From NCBI GenBank assembly GCA_937868485.1, contig CALMML010000354.1, forward strand, positions 1 through 43,863: a stretch of 43,863 nucleotides of DNA. The letters are read 5' to 3'. Source of the stretch: an uncultured Myxococcales bacterium. GTDB taxonomy: Bacteria; Myxococcota_A; Polyangia; Palsa-1104; JAEUJZ01. The notes under the pieces were generated by a model. It saw nothing but the letters and a program-made list of their open reading frames with translations, was not told the origin of the DNA and did not search any database. The position numbers and the translations under genes are program-made. Positions within the stretch are counted from its first letter, which is position 1, and the number at the start of each line of letters is the position of its first letter. Below, in pieces: positions 16,297 to 23,843 of this stretch.

Positions 16297-17701
16297 CTCT
16301 GTCATGGATGGATCTACCTTGCCTTCCGTCGGTTCCTCTTCGGCGGGATCGACCCTTTCGACTGCGCTGGCTGACAAGCTGGCGCTGCTTCGTCGCGTCA
16401 TTTCTGGTTACGGTCCGTCGCTGGTTGCCTTTTCGGGCGGTGTCGATTCGGCGCTGGTCCTGAAGGTTGCTGCCGACGAGCTGGCTGATGCTGCCGTCGC
16501 ATTTACCGCCGTGTCTGAGACCATGGCGGAGCGTGAGATCGAGTCAGCAGCGGCGATCGCTCGTCAGCTTCATGTTCGCTATGAGCCGGTGCGCTCGAAT
16601 GAGCTGTCTCGGCCCGGCTTTGCCCAAAACCCGAGCAATCGCTGCTATCACTGCAAGTCCGAGCTGTTCGATCTGGCGGAGCCGACGCGAGAGCGACTCG
16701 GGCTGCGACACATTCTGCTCGGGACGAACCTGGATGACCTGGGCGATCACCGACCGGGACTGATTGCGGCCAAAGAGCGTGGAGCCAAGCAGCCTCTCGT
16801 CGAAGCGGGCCTGAGCAAAGCGGACGTGCGAGAGCTGGCGCGACACCTGGGCTTGCCGGTGTGGAACAAGCCGCAGCTGGCGTGTCTGTCGTCGCGGTTT
16901 CCGTATGGAACGACGCTGACCGAAGAGCGCTTGCGGATGGTCGATCGGTTCGAGCAGGCGCTGTACGATCTGGGCTTTGCGCAGCTTCGCGTTCGATTTC
17001 ATGAGCTTCCGTCGCTGCCTGGTGATCCGAATGCGCAAAAACCGGCGATGGCGCGCGTCGAGCTGATGCCCGAGCTGCTGCCGGAAGCGGTGCGTCTGTC
17101 CAAGCAGATCGTCGAAGCGGGCAAGCAAGCCGGGTTTTTGTATGTGACGGTTGATCTCGAAGGATTTCGCTCGGGATCGGCCAACTTGGTGCTCAAGCGC
17201 TTGCCGGTGCTCGGGAAGATTCCGCCGAGTGCGAGTCCGCCGGTTTCCGCGCCGAGTGCTGCACCGCTGTTGTCGAATGTCCCGTCGGCGACAAAGGTGC
17301 CGCGTCCGCGCAAGACCGTCGTGGCGGCGCTCATCGATCGTTTGTCCGACGGAGCGATCCTGCTGAGCCTGCGCGGACCGAACCAGTCGATGCCCGGTCT
17401 GTGGGAGCTTCCCGGCGGCAAGATCGAGCCGGGTGAGTCTCCCGAAGCGGCGCTCATTCGCGAGGTCCGCGAGGAGCTGGACGTTGAGGTGCGCGTTCGC
17501 TCGATCTACGACGTCGTGTCGTTTGCCTATCCCGACTTCGATCTGCTGATGCTGGTGTATCGCTGTGAGCTTCTCGGGGAGCCGTCGGCCAAAGAGGTCG
17601 CGCAGGTGTGCTTTGTGCCCAGATCAGAGCTGCTGCGTCGTCCGGTGCTGCCGGCGGACATTCCGCTTTTGGAAAAGCTGTCGCAGCACGGGCTGAGCTA
17701 G
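16280..17701 (+). CDS. larE: LarE-type PP-loop sulfurtransferase fused to a C-terminal Nudix hydrolase
   Basis: The 473-residue protein joins two enzymes. Residues about 30-310 are LarE, the ATP-dependent sulfur donor for the nickel-pincer nucleotide cofactor: PP-loop FSGGVDSAL (51-59), NPSNRCYHCKSELF with Cys122 and Cys125, GTNLDDLGDHRPG, and NKPQLACLSSRFPYG with Cys202. These three cysteines match the LarE subclass expected to hold an iron-sulfur cluster, rather than the single sacrificial-cysteine type. A Pro/Ser linker (315-342) leads to a Nudix domain (345-470), with Nudix box GKIEPGESPEAALIREVREEL at about 380-400. The overall sequence near the box resembles MutT-type NTP pyrophosphatases. 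No larB, larC or lactate racemase gene is in the window. The gene overlaps the methyltransferase by 17 bp and runs into the lipoprotein gene after 3 bp. Confidence 0.88.
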   Translation: MSVAPNSVMDGSTLPSVGSSSAGSTLSTALADKLALLRRVISGYGPSLVAFSGGVDSALVLKVAADELADAAVAFTAVSETMAEREIESAAAIARQLHVRYEPVRSNELSRPGFAQNPSNRCYHCKSELFDLAEPTRERLGLRHILLGTNLDDLGDHRPGLIAAKERGAKQPLVEAGLSKADVRELARHLGLPVWNKPQLACLSSRFPYGTTLTEERLRMVDRFEQALYDLGFAQLRVRFHELPSLPGDPNAQKPAMARVELMPELLPEAVRLSKQIVEAGKQAGFLYVTVDLEGFRSGSANLVLKRLPVLGKIPPSASPPVSAPSAAPLLSNVPSATKVPRPRKTVVAALIDRLSDGAILLSLRGPNQSMPGLWELPGGKIEPGESPEAALIREVREELDVEVRVRSIYDVVSFAYPDFDLLMLVYRCELLGEPSAKEVAQVCFVPRSELLRRPVLPADIPLLEKLSQHGLS

Positions 17702-17704
17702 CAG

Positions 17705-18814
17705 ATGCGGAGGCGATCGCAGCGCGGGCCCCTTGCCTGGCTGCTTGTGGCGGGGCTGTGTGGCTGTCACGCAGAGCATGTGGTGGGATCGCTCGGGCTC
17801 GGGGACGTTCGCCAGTATCCGCAGCCAGAGCTAGCGACGATCGCCGTCGGAGACTTCAACGCAGACACCCACATCGATGTGGTCAGTCAGGCGCGCGACG
17901 GTCGAACGCTCTGCCTGTTTTTGGGAAACGGAGACGGCTCGCTACAGTCGCCTCGCTGTCAGACGCTGGCATCGTCGGTGCCGCTGTGGACGGTGCAAAC
18001 GCAGGGCGCGGGACCGCCCAAGCTTGTGCGCGCTGCGTCGGACTTGGTTCGCTTTTCGCTGGCGAGCGACGGAACCTGGACGATGACGGATCAGACGGCG
18101 CTGACCGCTCCGGCGCAGGCGCTGCTGTCGGCGGATGTCGATGAAGATGGTCTAGACGATGTGCTCGTCGGGGAAGCTGCGTCGATCGAGGTCTTTCAGG
18201 CTGCCGATACGAGCCTGCGAAGAGCCGGTCGCTACGTGATTCCCTCGTCGCCGCTTCAGCTCTTGCATGACGATCTAAACGGCGATCATCGACCGGAGCT
18301 GGCGGTGCTGCTGTCCGATCGGCTGCTCGTGTGGGGACAGACAGGTCAAGCGGTGTGGTCGGGCTGTGGGGCAGGGCCTCAGTTTACGCATCCGCTGGGC
18401 CCTTGGCTGGTTTCGGGCTGGAAGGGCTTGCTGCCTGGCCTGCTGGTGTTTGATGGCTCCTTGGGGCTTCTGCGCGTGATTCGGGCCATTCCTGGGGCGG
18501 GCTTCACGTTCGCTTGTGGAGAAGTCGCGCTCTTGCCCGCTGTATCTGCGGACACCGCGACGCAAGTGACGGGTGTGACGTCCGATCTCGATGGCGATGG
18601 ACTTGCGGAGCTGCTGGTGGTTGCGTCCGACGGTGTGCTCCGCGTGATGCAAGGCAGCGATGGGTTTTTGGCGCCACGGACCGAGCGAGCGCTCGGCACA
18701 GCGGTGTCGTCGCTACAAGTCGCTGACCTGGATCATGACGATCGGCCTGAGGTGATTGCGGTGTCGGCCCGTCACGATGCGCTGCTGGTGGTTCCGAACT
18801 TGTTTCGACGCTAA
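17705..18814 (+). CDS. FG-GAP/VCBS-repeat lipoprotein
   Basis: The 369-residue protein starts 3 bp after the LarE-Nudix stop. A lipoprotein-like signal (AWLLVAGLCGC) offers Cys21, with Leu at -3 and Gly at -1, as the acylated residue. The rest carries at least five calcium-binding-like loops of the integrin-alpha propeller type: GDFNADTHID, ADVDEDGLDD, DDLNGDHRPE, SDLDGDGLAE and ADLDHDDRPE, spaced about 60-90 residues apart. This implies a beta-propeller on the cell surface or periplasmic face, probably for binding proteins or sugars. It converges with the Ser/Thr kinase gene 61 bp downstream. Confidence 0.82.
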   Translation: MRRRSQRGPLAWLLVAGLCGCHAEHVVGSLGLGDVRQYPQPELATIAVGDFNADTHIDVVSQARDGRTLCLFLGNGDGSLQSPRCQTLASSVPLWTVQTQGAGPPKLVRAASDLVRFSLASDGTWTMTDQTALTAPAQALLSADVDEDGLDDVLVGEAASIEVFQAADTSLRRAGRYVIPSSPLQLLHDDLNGDHRPELAVLLSDRLLVWGQTGQAVWSGCGAGPQFTHPLGPWLVSGWKGLLPGLLVFDGSLGLLRVIRAIPGAGFTFACGEVALLPAVSADTATQVTGVTSDLDGDGLAELLVVASDGVLRVMQGSDGFLAPRTERALGTAVSSLQVADLDHDDRPEVIAVSARHDALLVVPNLFRR

Positions 18815-18875
18815 CGGGGACGGGTGGGGGAGTCAGCGCCGCTGGAAGGAGTCCGCGACGCGACAAACAGGCGGT

Positions 18876-21872
18876 TTAGTGCAGGATCAGGCCGAACTGA
18901 CCGACGGCCCACATGTCACCGGGACGGCTGCTCCAGATGCCGGACAGGGTCTTCTTCGTCGGCGACAGGACCTTGCTCCACGACGTGCCGCCGCTCCAGT
19001 GCAGGATGACGCCGCCCGAGCCCACGGCCCACACGTCAAACGGACCGTTGCCGAAGATCGAGTTGATGTCTTCCGACGTACCACTTGGCGACGCAGCCCA
19101 GGCCTTGCCGTTGTAGTACAGGATGAGACCCTTCTGACCGCCCGCCCACAGCGAGTCCGGGCGCGAGCCGAACATGGTGTGGATGGTGCGCGGCGGCTGC
19201 GGAACGTCGTAGGTGACCTTGGCCCACGCCGAGCCGTTGTAGCGAACGATCGTGCTCTGATCGCCACCTGCCCAGATGTCTTTGCGATCGAATCCGAACA
19301 CCGAGTGCAGGTTCGTATCGACGGTGGTGGCCAGCGAAGTCCAGGACTTGCCGTCGTAGTGCAGCGAGGTTCCTTTTTCGCCCACCGCCCAGATGTCCTG
19401 TGCGTCGAGAGCGAACATCGCATTGAGGTTGCCCGCGACACCGCTTTGGACGGGTTCCCACGCCGTGCCGGTATAGTGCAGCAGCGTGCCTTTGTCGCCG
19501 CAGACCCACAGGTTCGACGGACCGCTGCCCGAGACGCCGTGCAGATCGCTGGTGGTGCCGCTCGGGACGGTGTTCCAGAGCTTGCCGTCCCAGTGGACGA
19601 TGGTTCCGGCCTTGCCGACGCCCCAGACATCGTTTTGGCTGCTTCCGAAGACGTGATCGAGGCTCTGCGTGATGCTCGTGACGGGAACAACCGACCACGT
19701 CTTGCCGCTGAAGTGACGGATGACGCCCTTGAAGCCGACGGTCCAGACATCGTTGGGACCGCTGCCGAAGACGCTCTTGAATGTTTCCGTCGTGCCGCTG
19801 ATCGACTCAGCCCACTGCGTGCCGTTAAAGTGCAGGATCGCGCCGCTGTCGCCGATGACCCAAATGTCGTGCGGGCTCGATCCCCAGATGGCGTTCAGCC
19901 ACGGGACGCGCGGAATGCGCTCTTGCAGCCAGGCCGAACCGTTCCAGTGATGGACGGTTCCTTCGGGACCGGGACGACCACCGACGGCCCAGATGTCCTT
20001 GGCCGAGTGTCCCCACAGGGAGTTCAGACGGGCTTCGACGTGACCGTAGGTTGCCCACTTGGTTCCGTCCCAGCGCAGGATGATACCGTCTGAAGCATCC
20101 GAGCCACCGACGGCCCAGATGTCGTTGGCGGCGCTGCCCCAGATGCCGCGAAGCTCGGTGTCCATGCCGCTCGGCGTCGGGCTCCAGTCGTTGCCATTCC
20201 AGTGCAGGATGACGCCGTTTTCACCGACGGCCCACGCATTGTCCTTGGCAAGACCCCAGACCTTCTTGAGTCCTTCGCGGGCACCAGACGGAACTTCGTT
20301 CCACTTGTTTCCGTCGAAGTGGATGATGACGCCTTCTTTGCCAACCACCCACACGTCTTCGGCAGAGCTGCCCCAGATCGCGTTCAAGTACGTCTTGCTG
20401 GCGTTCGCCGGAAGCTCAGCGGCGGACCATGCCGTGCCGTTCCAGCGCAGCAGCGTGCCGTTTTTGCCGACTGCCCACAGGCTCGACGGACCCGTGCCCC
20501 ACATGTCTTGCAGCACCTGCGTGGTACCGCTCGGGACATCCGCCCAGAAGCGACCGGGCGTCTCGGGACCCTTGACGACGGGCTTGACGTCCGCTGGATC
20601 GGTCGGCTTATCGACCGGCGGCGAACCAGTCAGCTTGACGGCGAGCGCTCCACCGGCGGCGACCACAAGGCCGATGACCCCGATGAGCGCGAACTTTTGC
20701 CACTTGGGACTCTGTGCGGGCGCTGGGTTCTGCATGGCGTTTTGAGAGTTACCTGCTGGGTCTTGAGCTGGATCAGACGCTCCACCGGCCTGCGACTGAA
20801 CACCAAGTCCAGCCAAAGAGCGCCTGAGCGATGTTCCGGCCAGGTTCGCGGTGCCGCCCGACTGGAGCGGACCTTGGGCACCTGCGCCGGTCTGACGAAG
20901 ACCGATCTGCGACGTGCGAATGCCAGGCGGACGCTGCGTGGTGCGCATCGGGCCGCTCGGCATGCCAGGTCCACCAGAAGAAGGAACTGGCTGGCCCGGA
21001 AGGCTCATCTCGGTGTTGATCCCGAGGATGCGACGAAGCTCTCGGGTGACGTTCGCGATCGACGGACGATCGGCGGGCACCTTCGACAGCATCTGATGAA
21101 TCAGATCGTTTACTTCGGGCGGCACATTCGGTGCCAGCTCATTGAGAGGACGCGGCGTCGCCAGGATGTGCAGCGCCATGACCTCGCTGCCGGAGTTTGC
21201 GATAAACGGCGGCTGCCCCGACAGCATCTCGTACATGATGACCGCGAGCGAGTAGACGTCCGCCTTGTCCTCGACTTCGCTTGCGCCCTTCCACTGCTCG
21301 GGCGCCATGTAGAGCGGCGTGCCCATCGGAACGCCGACTTGCGTCTTCGCCAGCGACGGACCCATGCCCTGGGACTCGGCCATTTTGGCGATGCCGAAGT
21401 CGAGGATCTTGATCTGCTCGCGGCTCGCGTCGCCCTGATCCTGGACAATCATGATGTTGTCCGGCTTGAGGTCGCGATGGATCACGCCCTTCGAGTGAGC
21501 GGCGGTGAGCGCTTCCGCAACTTGCAGGATCAGGGACAGCGCCGGTCCTGGCTCCATCCGGCCACCCATGCGCTGAAGCCGCTGCGTCAACGAATCACCG
21601 TCGAGGTAATCCATGACGATGTAGGCGCTGCCGTCGGGCAAACGGTCAAACTCGAAGATGTTGACGATGCCCGGATGCTGCACGATGTTGGCGGCGCGTG
21701 CCTCGTTGAGGAAGCGCGTTGCCATCTCGGGATTCCGAGAGAAGTCGGCGTGAAGCACCTTGATGGCGGCTCGACGATTGATGAGCTCGTGGATGGCTTC
21801 GAAGACGACGCCCATTCCACCTTCGCCAAGCTTGCGCACTATCCGGTAATTTCCGATTCGCTGGTCGGCCAT
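18876..21872 (-). CDS. Transmembrane Ser/Thr protein kinase with a 14-repeat C-terminal propeller-like domain
   Basis: From ATG 21872 the protein has 998 residues. The kinase domain (8-284) is complete: GEGGMG (16-21), Lys38, HRDLKPDN (132-139), DFG (158-160), APE (190-192). A Pro/Gly/Ser juxtamembrane region (285-392) leads to one membrane helix (393-413). The rest (about 440-998) holds 14 copies of a repeat centred on DxWAVGxxGxILHWNGxxW, separated by about 35-45 residues. The order is that of PknB-type receptors, with the repeats facing the periplasm as a sensor. The protein ends mid-unit (QFGLILH), so the last blade could be completed by the N-terminal strand (FWADVPSG), a velcro closure. 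It may be countered by the PP2C at 11226. The 45-residue repeat is known from myxobacterial secreted proteins of unknown function. Confidence 0.92.
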   Translation of the reverse strand: MADQRIGNYRIVRKLGEGGMGVVFEAIHELINRRAAIKVLHADFSRNPEMATRFLNEARAANIVQHPGIVNIFEFDRLPDGSAYIVMDYLDGDSLTQRLQRMGGRMEPGPALSLILQVAEALTAAHSKGVIHRDLKPDNIMIVQDQGDASREQIKILDFGIAKMAESQGMGPSLAKTQVGVPMGTPLYMAPEQWKGASEVEDKADVYSLAVIMYEMLSGQPPFIANSGSEVMALHILATPRPLNELAPNVPPEVNDLIHQMLSKVPADRPSIANVTRELRRILGINTEMSLPGQPVPSSGGPGMPSGPMRTTQRPPGIRTSQIGLRQTGAGAQGPLQSGGTANLAGTSLRRSLAGLGVQSQAGGASDPAQDPAGNSQNAMQNPAPAQSPKWQKFALIGVIGLVVAAGGALAVKLTGSPPVDKPTDPADVKPVVKGPETPGRFWADVPSGTTQVLQDMWGTGPSSLWAVGKNGTLLRWNGTAWSAAELPANASKTYLNAIWGSSAEDVWVVGKEGVIIHFDGNKWNEVPSGAREGLKKVWGLAKDNAWAVGENGVILHWNGNDWSPTPSGMDTELRGIWGSAANDIWAVGGSDASDGIILRWDGTKWATYGHVEARLNSLWGHSAKDIWAVGGRPGPEGTVHHWNGSAWLQERIPRVPWLNAIWGSSPHDIWVIGDSGAILHFNGTQWAESISGTTETFKSVFGSGPNDVWTVGFKGVIRHFSGKTWSVVPVTSITQSLDHVFGSSQNDVWGVGKAGTIVHWDGKLWNTVPSGTTSDLHGVSGSGPSNLWVCGDKGTLLHYTGTAWEPVQSGVAGNLNAMFALDAQDIWAVGEKGTSLHYDGKSWTSLATTVDTNLHSVFGFDRKDIWAGGDQSTIVRYNGSAWAKVTYDVPQPPRTIHTMFGSRPDSLWAGGQKGLILYYNGKAWAASPSGTSEDINSIFGNGPFDVWAVGSGGVILHWSGGTSWSKVLSPTKKTLSGIWSSRPGDMWAVGQFGLILH
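18909..20545 (-). repeat. 14 diverged coding repeats of about 120-135 bp in the kinase sensor domain
   Basis: The repeats read (S/N/D)xWxxG followed by ILHWNG-like text; units are marked by SLWAVG, DVWVVG, NAWAVG, DIWAVG, DIWAVG, DIWVIG, DVWTVG, DVWGVG, NLWVCG, DIWAVG, DIWAGG, SLWAGG, DVWAVG and DMWAVG. Copies are diverged at DNA level, so this is an old array, not a recent expansion. Confidence 0.85.
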
Positions 21873-22132
21873 GAAACGACCTTGTGGCTGTTCTCTTGAG
21901 GCAAGGCCGCGTTTCCATCCCACCACAATCGGTGAGCTTGTCGCTAAGCAGCCTTGAGTAACCAGTGTCTACGATCTGCTATTTTACCGCAAAAGAAAAC
22001 TGGTTTTAAATACTGGCAGATATGTACCAAATGTGTGCCATCTCGTCGGACAATTCAATAGCGTTTTCATAGAGATCCCATGGTCATACATTGTCACCCA
22101 GTCTGTGCCCCGGTGTGTGCCGACTTGAAAGC

Positions 22133-22138
22133 TATAAT
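22133..22138 (+). promoter_or_regulatory. Consensus -10 hexamer TATAAT, no clear -35
   Basis: TATAAT is a perfect -10 match on the plus strand inside the AT-rich gap, about 250 bp upstream of the MEMO-like gene. No TTGACA-like hexamer stands 16-18 bp upstream, so promoter function is only suggested. Confidence 0.2.
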
Positions 22139-22338
22139 ACCGTCGAAGATGTCGATTTTTTGACCGATTTATTGAGATCCGAAAAAGCGCCAATTTCACA
22201 GTGTCAATGTCGGATAAAGAATGTCGTGTATTTTGATTGTGCTGTGATTTGTGTGTATGTGCGAAGGGCTCCTGATTTGTATCGCGCTAGGGGCGCAGCT
22301 TCTACATCGTCATACGCCTGAATACATGTGCGTATGAT

Positions 22339-22366
22339 TGATGAATCCGCGAAATGATGAATCCGC
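22339..22366 (+). repeat. 12-bp direct repeat TGATGAATCCGC, 16-bp period
   Basis: TGATGAATCCGC occurs at 22339-22350 and 22355-22366, just before ATG 22386 of the MEMO-like gene. Between the second copy and the ATG lies TATACT (22373-22378). The repeats could be a regulator site; an alternative reading is that the start lies further upstream at 22341. Confidence 0.6.
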
Positions 22367-22385
22367 TGAGGTTATACTGTGGGCC

Positions 22386-23831
22386 ATGTCTGTATCCTCT
22401 AATGATCAGAATGATCAGAATGATCTAGGCACGGGGCCCGCTGCTGCGACGTCAGTTGCTGACGTCAGTGCGACCGATGGACTGGCTGCTGTCGACGGTG
22501 TTCCAGCTGCTGATGAAGAAGAGGCGGTCGAGCCGAGCGAAGAGCGTCCGATGCTGCGTCCGCTCGAAGCGTTTCCGGTGGACGGACCGGGCGGTCAAAA
22601 GCTGCTCGCGCTGTACGATCCGTCGGGAATGGCGCCTGCTCCGGTGACGCTGCCGCCGCTGGGGGCTGCCGTCATCGAGCTATGCGATGGAACGCGGACG
22701 CGCGCCGAGATCGTCGCCGAGTTTACCGCGCGCTATCGTCGAGCACTGACGGCGGATGCGCTGGAGTCGCTGCTCAAGAAGCTCGACGATGCGCTGCTGC
22801 TGGATTCGACCAACTTCCGTCTGCACTGCGCCAAGGTGTTCGCGGACTTTGCCAAAAATCCCGAGCGTGCGCCCCGTGGTGCGGGCATTCACTATCCGCT
22901 CAGCGTCGAAGAGCTTTCGCAGTCGCTGCACACTGCGTTTTCGCCGCCCAACGGTCCGGGTCTTACCGAAGCCAAGAGCGAGGCACGGACGCCGCGCGCG
23001 ATCCTGCTGCCGAGCGTCGAGCTGAAGAGCGGTGGTCCTGCCTATGCGTGGGCGCTCAAGCCGCTGCTCGAAGCGACAGAGTTTCCGACGCTGATCGTGC
23101 TGTTTGGCTGCGATCACAGTGCCGCCGATCCGACGCTGACGTTTACCAAAAAGCACTATCAGACGCCGCTTGGCGGACTCCAGACCGACGAAGCGCTGGT
23201 CGATCAGGTGATCGCGGATGCGACGGCGGTTGGCTCCGAGCTGGGTGAGCTGGTGGTGCGCGACGAGTTTCACCATCGCAACGAGCACTCGCTGGAGCTG
23301 GCGGTGCTGTGGCTGCGCTTCATCCTCGATGAGCGCAAGCGACGCGGACTTCACGACATCGAGCCGAAGGTGGTTCCGATCCTGAGCGGCTCGCTGCATG
23401 AGTTTGCGGCGATCGCTCCGCAGCGCGAACACGAAGTATCTGGACCGAGGCTGCTCGACGATGTGATTGCCCTTTTGCAAAACCGAGTGGGACAGCGTCA
23501 GTCAGACGGTGCGCGCGTGCTGTGGCTGGGTCTTGCCGATCTGGCGCATGTGGGACCACGGTTCGGCGATCCGCAAGCGATCACCGACGAAGATCGAGAC
23601 TCACTCGAGCGTCGCGATCGTCAGACGCTCAAGCCGGTGCTGATGGGCGACGCGCAGACGTTTTTGGCCGAGATCAAGCGCGAGCGCGATCGTCGTCACG
23701 TCGTCGGACTTGGGACAATCTACTCGCTGCTTCAGGCTGCTCGTCCGACGGGCGGTGTCCTGCGCTGCTATGCCCAGTGCGCGGTGTCGCCAAATTCGTT
23801 CGTCTCGACGGTCAGCGTGGTCTTTCCGTAA
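22386..23831 (+). CDS. MEMO-like (AmmeMemoRadiSam protein B type) protein with PqqD-like N-terminal domain
   Basis: From ATG 22386 the protein has 481 residues. Residues 1-55 are low complexity with an NDQ repeat. Residues about 58-145 look like a PqqD-type winged helix (PPLGAAVIELCDGTRTRAEIVAEF, then ALESLLKKLDDALLLDS). Residues about 165-481 follow the MEMO/dioxygenase-like fold: AILLPS, LIVLFGCDH, FHHRNEHSLELAVLWL, then a final strand region. In typical MEMO proteins, metal ligands are in an IPHAGYxYSG segment, a SHH segment and a CGxxP segment. Here the first is PSVELKSGG with no His, and the last reads AARPTG with no Cys, while His244 and His301 remain. It is thus a divergent member. Function is unknown. 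Confidence 0.7.
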   Translation: MSVSSNDQNDQNDLGTGPAAATSVADVSATDGLAAVDGVPAADEEEAVEPSEERPMLRPLEAFPVDGPGGQKLLALYDPSGMAPAPVTLPPLGAAVIELCDGTRTRAEIVAEFTARYRRALTADALESLLKKLDDALLLDSTNFRLHCAKVFADFAKNPERAPRGAGIHYPLSVEELSQSLHTAFSPPNGPGLTEAKSEARTPRAILLPSVELKSGGPAYAWALKPLLEATEFPTLIVLFGCDHSAADPTLTFTKKHYQTPLGGLQTDEALVDQVIADATAVGSELGELVVRDEFHHRNEHSLELAVLWLRFILDERKRRGLHDIEPKVVPILSGSLHEFAAIAPQREHEVSGPRLLDDVIALLQNRVGQRQSDGARVLWLGLADLAHVGPRFGDPQAITDEDRDSLERRDRQTLKPVLMGDAQTFLAEIKRERDRRHVVGLGTIYSLLQAARPTGGVLRCYAQCAVSPNSFVSTVSVVFP

Positions 23832-23843
23832 GCACTTCCGTCG

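Larger units (their letters stand above)
21873..22385. other. 513-bp AT-richer intergenic region between divergent kinase and MEMO genes
   Basis: No credible gene is seen. It is visibly AT-richer than the rest and holds a perfect TATAAT (22133-22138), an imperfect inverted repeat AAAAC-TG-GTTTT (21996-22007), two TGTGTGCC-type words (about 22033 and 22114), and a 12-bp direct repeat near the MEMO start. It must contain the promoters of two divergent genes. Confidence 0.6.

Noticed and set aside
20202-21899. Long plus-strand frame of 565 codons
   Set aside because: It is antisense to the Ser/Thr kinase, whose motifs are unmistakable; high-GC third positions keep the opposite frame open.
22373-22385. 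Leaderless transcript from TATACT directly before ATG 22386
   Set aside because: The hexamer is well placed, but no -35 element matches; I kept only the direct repeat as a feature.
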